DNA from: Bdellovibrionaceae bacterium UBA2466
GTDB lineage: Bacteria > Bdellovibrionota > FAC87 > UBA2466
Direction: 5' to 3'
Length of the DNA: 7,744 bases
Assembly (NCBI GenBank): GCA_002342225.1
Contig: DDPO01000184.1
Span: forward strand, 35,317-43,060
A model generated the notes under the pieces. It saw nothing but the letters and a program-made list of their open reading frames with translations, did no database searches and had not been told where the DNA came from. Positions within the stretch are counted from its first letter, which is position 1, and every line of letters starts with the position of its first letter. Shown here piece after piece: positions 5,026-7,744 of this stretch. The position numbers and the translations under genes are program-made.

Positions 5026-6588
5026 TTGAGTTCCCGCTACTACATCACCACACCCATTTACTACGTTACAGATGCTCCTCACATCGGACATCTATACACC
5101 ACAGTAGCTGCCGATATCATGTCCCACTATCAAAAAATGATGGGCAAAGAGGTCTGGTTTCTAACTGGAACCGATGAACACGGACAAAAAATCCAAAAGA
5201 AAGCAAAAGAAACGGGGGAAACGCCACAGCAGTTAGCTGATCGTGTGGTTCAACGATATCTAGAGGCCTGGAAAGTTTACGGGATCGAATACAATGACTT
5301 CATTCGAACCACTGAGGAACGCCATAAAAAAGTAGTTCAAGCGTATATTAAAAAACTTATGAATTCAGGGGATATTTATTTAAGCTCTTATGAAGGTTTG
5401 TACTGTATCCCTTGTGAAGCTTATTGCACCGAAACTCAGGCTACAGACGGGAAATGTCCCGATTGCCAACGCCCAGTTGAGAACTTAAGAGAAGAGAGCT
5501 ATTTTTTTAAAATGTCCAAGTATGTTGAGCCCTTGATCAAACATATCGAGCAAAACCCCAGTTTTATTATCCCTGAGAGTCGAAAAAATGAAGTTCTAGG
5601 TTTTTTAAAAGGAGAAGTAAGGGACATTAGTATCAGTCGTACCACTATTGATTGGGGTATCCCGATGCCAGCTGATCCCAAAGCTACAAAAAGCCATTGT
5701 GTGTATGTCTGGTTTGACGCTTTAACCAATTACATTTCTGCTTTAGGTCCTATGGACAATGATGAGAAGTTCAGAAAGTTTTGGCCCGAAGCGATTCACG
5801 TTGTCGGAAAAGATATTTTGAGGTTTCACGCAGTTTATTGGCCTACTTTCCTAATGGCTTTGGGATTACCTCTACCAAAGCAAATCGTAGCTCATGGTTG
5901 GCTTACCGATTCCAATCGCAAAATCAGCAAGTCGTTGGGAAACGCTATTGATCCCATTGCACTATCTAAAGAAGTTGGAATCGATGGAATGAGGTTCTTT
6001 CTTTTTAGAGAGTTCGTCTTTGGCTTAGATGGAGAATATACCAAAGAGATCATGTATCAAAGAATCAACGCAGATCTCGCCAATGACTTTGGTAACTGTA
6101 TCAACCGAGTTACCAACATGATCCCTAAATACATGGGAAATGATGCCATCGAAGTAACCAAATTGCTCAGTGAAAGTTCTGAATTAAAAACTTTGGCCAG
6201 CGAAGTGGTTCCTCAAGCACACAAAGAGATGGAGCATTTTGGTTACCAAAAATCTTTAGAGAGTATCTGGAAGTTAATCTCTGGGGTTAATAAGTATGTA
6301 GAAAATAATGCTCCTTGGACGCTAGCTAAATCAACAGATCCCAAAGACAAACAAAAGCTTGAAGAGGTTCTACTTCACTGTCATGAGAGTCTTAGAATCG
6401 CCTCGCTATTTCTTGTACCATTTATACCTACAAGCGCAAAACGGGCGATCGCTTATCTTGGAACTGAGTCCGACCTCAAAGTTGCAGCGCCCCTAGCGAC
6501 ACAACTTTTATGGGGTAAAGGGCCTACATCTGTTAAAGTTACAAAAAGTGCACCGCTTTTTCCAAGGCTTGAGATTCCCAAAGCATGA
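5026..6588 (+). CDS. metG: methionyl-tRNA synthetase
   Basis: This class I aminoacyl-tRNA synthetase charges methionine onto initiator and elongator tRNA-Met. The N-terminal YITTPIYYV strand leads to the HIGH motif H19-IG-H22. The catalytic KMSKS loop appears as KISKS at 299-303. A knuckle with C127, C130, C144 and C147 (CIPC...CPDC) can hold zinc. The VWFDALTNYISALG block (228-241) and the anticodon-binding segment FGNCINR, with NNAPW further on, are present. At 520 residues it is the short form without the C-terminal EMAPII-like tRNA-binding domain found in longer bacterial MetRS. It follows holB by 2 nt, and its TGA overlaps the tatD ATG by 4 nt, so translation is probably coupled along the operon. 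Confidence 0.97.
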   Translation: MSSRYYITTPIYYVTDAPHIGHLYTTVAADIMSHYQKMMGKEVWFLTGTDEHGQKIQKKAKETGETPQQLADRVVQRYLEAWKVYGIEYNDFIRTTEERHKKVVQAYIKKLMNSGDIYLSSYEGLYCIPCEAYCTETQATDGKCPDCQRPVENLREESYFFKMSKYVEPLIKHIEQNPSFIIPESRKNEVLGFLKGEVRDISISRTTIDWGIPMPADPKATKSHCVYVWFDALTNYISALGPMDNDEKFRKFWPEAIHVVGKDILRFHAVYWPTFLMALGLPLPKQIVAHGWLTDSNRKISKSLGNAIDPIALSKEVGIDGMRFFLFREFVFGLDGEYTKEIMYQRINADLANDFGNCINRVTNMIPKYMGNDAIEVTKLLSESSELKTLASEVVPQAHKEMEHFGYQKSLESIWKLISGVNKYVENNAPWTLAKSTDPKDKQKLEEVLLHCHESLRIASLFLVPFIPTSAKRAIAYLGTESDLKVAAPLATQLLWGKGPTSVKVTKSAPLFPRLEIPKA

Positions 6589-7376
6589 AGCAAGTGACAC
6601 CCAGCTTTATTGATACCCATGCGCATTTAGGAATGCTTGAACACTCCCCTATTTCAGCGATCCTAGAGCGCGCTAAGGAACAGGGCATCTCCAAAATGAT
6701 CACGGTCTCAACTCATGAGGAGAGTTGGAGAATCAACGAACAATTTGCAGCAAACTCGCCGGATATTTACTTCACTTTGGGATTGCATCCTCACGACGCC
6801 GAGAAAGTTCCAAACTGTGAAAACGCAATACGAAATTTTTATGAAGCTTCAGATTTAAAGAATAAATGCGTTGCAATTGGCGAAACTGGACTTGATTTTT
6901 ATTACAACTTCGCCGGCAAAGGGGCCCAAATATCGCAGTTTGAAACTCAAGTTAATCTTGCCAAAGAGTGGAACTTGCCCTTGGTTATTCACTGCCGTGA
7001 GGCCTTCCAAGATCTTTTCTCCTCGCTTTCAAAAGTAGGGATTCCCAAAAGAACGGGGGTCATGCACTGCTTTACAGGAACCTCTGAAGAAGCACTAGAG
7101 TCGATCAAATTAGGGTTTAGCATTTCATTTTCAGGTATCGTTACTTTCAAAAACGCAGAAGCATTAAGAGAAACGGCCAAATTAATTCCGGAAGACCGCC
7201 TTCTCATCGAAACCGACTGCCCCTTTCTGGCCCCAGTACCCCACCGAGGCAAAAAAAATGAGCCATCATTTCTACCCCACACTGCCCACGTAATTGCGAC
7301 GGCACGAGGAGTTTCCGTCGATAAGATTGCTGAAATTACCACTCAAAACGCCCTTAGGTTGTTTGCCCTCTCCTAA
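6585..7376 (+). CDS. tatD: TatD-family metal-dependent deoxyribonuclease
   Basis: The 263 residues fit the TatD/YcfH/YabD hydrolase family, an amidohydrolase-like TIM barrel with two metal ions. Members degrade DNA from the 3' end and are linked to DNA repair and turnover. The metal ligands are visible: H12 and H14 in DTHAH, E100 in AIGETGLD, H136 in VIHCRE, H161 in MHCFTG and D211 in IETDCPFLAP. The start ATG overlaps the metG stop in ATGA, without a clear ribosome binding site, so it probably relies on translational coupling. MetRS next to TatD is a common bacterial gene order (metS-yabD in Bacillus). The paralogue (TatD, YcfH or YjjV type) is not settled; the position beside metG and holB suggests the YcfH/YabD type. 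Confidence 0.94.
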   Translation: MKQVTPSFIDTHAHLGMLEHSPISAILERAKEQGISKMITVSTHEESWRINEQFAANSPDIYFTLGLHPHDAEKVPNCENAIRNFYEASDLKNKCVAIGETGLDFYYNFAGKGAQISQFETQVNLAKEWNLPLVIHCREAFQDLFSSLSKVGIPKRTGVMHCFTGTSEEALESIKLGFSISFSGIVTFKNAEALRETAKLIPEDRLLIETDCPFLAPVPHRGKKNEPSFLPHTAHVIATARGVSVDKIAEITTQNALRLFALS

Positions 7377-7439
7377 CTGAATACCATCCGGTCCACTGTA
7401 AAAAGTTTATACAAATTACTCTTGGGCGTTTCTTTTTTT
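7346..7439 (+). terminator. long-range inverted repeat ending in a T run after tatD
   Basis: AAACGCCC at 7346-7353, inside the end of tatD, is perfectly complementary to GGGCGTTT at 7424-7431. The second arm is followed by C and seven T (7433-7439). Directly inside the first arm, TTAGG (7354-7358) can pair with CCTAA (7372-7376), which contains the tatD stop codon, so two helices could stack. The right arm plus T run resembles the end of an intrinsic terminator, but the 70-nt distance between arms is far from the usual short loop. This is a candidate only. Confidence 0.3.
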
Positions 7440-7449
7440 CACTCATATT
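7422..7449 (+). promoter_or_regulatory. weak candidate promoter for the last gene
   Basis: TTGGGC (7422-7427) and CATATT (7444-7449) are 16 nt apart, matching three and four consensus bases. Transcription would begin near 7456, inside the palindrome at 7454-7469. It overlaps the possible terminator arm, so both calls can hardly be right at once. Confidence 0.2.
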
Positions 7450-7453
7450 TCCA

Positions 7454-7469
7454 AATGGTTAGAACCATT
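7454..7469. repeat. 16-bp palindrome upstream of the last gene, operator-like
   Basis: AATGGTT-AG-AACCATT is a perfect 7-bp inverted repeat around two bases. The centre is too tight for a stable hairpin loop, so the geometry suits a site for a dimeric DNA-binding protein more than an RNA structure. It lies 43 nt before the ATG at 7512. Confidence 0.45.
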
Positions 7470-7477
7470 CATATCGG

Positions 7478-7500
7478 CCCCTAGGTTGCATCAGTAGGGG
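7478..7500 (+). promoter_or_regulatory. hairpin covering the ribosome binding site of the last gene
   Basis: CCCCTA (7478-7483) pairs perfectly with TAGGGG (7495-7500) across an 11-nt loop. The right arm contains most of AGGGGA (7496-7501), the only Shine-Dalgarno-like sequence before the ATG at 7512. If it folds in the mRNA, the ribosome binding site is buried. The six pairs, four of them G-C, give modest stability. Confidence 0.45.
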
Positions 7501-7511
7501 ACATAAGATTT

Positions 7512-7744
7512 ATGGGTTTTCTAGTCAACAACTTATCAGTTTCGATTTTTGCCTTTTTATTAGGTCTTGGGCTTAGTTCTGCGAGTTTCGGACTGGATCT
7601 GTCTCCTGACGATGTAGGCGAGATCATAAAAATTTCTAAAAATATCGAGCTTGCAAAACCTAATCTAGCGGACTCCAAAAAACTTGAATATGCGGTAGGA
7701 ATTTTCAAAGCAGCTCGGCAATTTGATATCTCATCCAACCTTCT
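7512..7744 (+). CDS. secreted protein, cut by the window end; possible lytic transglycosylase
   Basis: Only the first 77 residues are present. Residues 8-26 form a hydrophobic signal-like segment (LSVSIFAFLLGLGLSSAS), with possible signal peptidase I cleavage after S25 or G27, so export is likely. The N-terminal region carries no lysine or arginine, which is unusual for a Sec signal. The mature part is mixed helical and charged. It ends in a stretch (FKAARQFDISSNLL) that resembles the helix before the catalytic glutamate motif in SLT-type lytic transglycosylases. The catalytic residue would lie beyond the window, so the family call is tentative. The ATG at 7512 is supported by AGGGGA ten bases upstream and an in-frame TAG at 7482-7484. 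Confidence 0.7.
   Translation, partial: MGFLVNNLSVSIFAFLLGLGLSSASFGLDLSPDDVGEIIKISKNIELAKPNLADSKKLEYAVGIFKAARQFDISSNL

Noticed and set aside
6989..7342. 117-residue minus-strand frame inside tatD
   Set aside because: It is a shadow of a gene whose metal ligands are all in place. No family signature in the antisense product.
7481..7738. 85-residue minus-strand frame at the right edge
   Set aside because: It opposes a plus-strand gene with a signal-peptide-like start and an upstream ribosome binding site, which is the better reading.
1..7744. CRISPR array, insertion sequence, phage, or toxin-antitoxin system
   Set aside because: No regularly spaced repeats, no terminal inverted repeats with a transposase, and no integrase or small paired genes were found on reading both strands.

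Overview
The window looks like the chromosome of a Gram-negative bacterium. It has a thymidylate kinase/HolB/MetRS/TatD housekeeping operon, an LpxL-like lipid acyltransferase homologue, and a secreted protein at the right edge. The gene order tmk-holB-metG-tatD, the moderate-to-low GC content and the frequent TTG starts would suit the Deltaproteobacteria/Bdellovibrionota neighbourhood. That placement is an impression from gene order, not something the sequence proves.

Left part (1-3285), accessory in character. Two flavoenzyme genes follow the 3' end of an unrecognised reading frame, with gaps of only 12 nt. They are an FAD amine oxidase of the monomeric sarcosine oxidase (MSOX) family (138-1313) and an SsuD-type luciferase-like flavin monooxygenase (1326-2312). 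Together they look like one transcription unit of small-molecule metabolism. In both enzymes the fold signatures are intact, but residues that define the substrate of the best-known relatives are changed, so the real substrates are probably different. An LpxL-like acyltransferase homologue (2323 to about 3225 or 3285, minus strand) converges on them with a 10-nt gap and lacks the canonical HX4D/E spacing.

Middle (3286-3503). A complete tRNA-Leu(CAG) gene lies on the minus strand, with its 3' end pointing at the accessory block. On the other side a candidate promoter drives tmk, whose ATG has no Shine-Dalgarno sequence and could be read from a leaderless mRNA.

Right part (3504-7376), core. 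tmk, holB, metG and tatD are tightly packed: a 22-nt overlap, a 2-nt gap and a 4-nt overlap. They supply dTDP synthesis, the clamp-loader delta' subunit, Met-tRNA charging and a TatD metal-dependent nuclease. holB and metG both appear to start at TTG, each with a well-placed Shine-Dalgarno sequence.

Right edge (7377-7744). A 135-nt spacer carries a long-range inverted repeat ending in a T run, a 16-bp palindrome, and a hairpin that would bury the ribosome binding site of the next gene. That gene (from 7512) encodes a secreted protein cut by the window end, possibly a lytic transglycosylase. I see no CRISPR array, insertion sequence, transposase or integrase. The most interesting signals are the divergent flavoenzyme pair beside a tRNA gene and the structured leader of the last gene.
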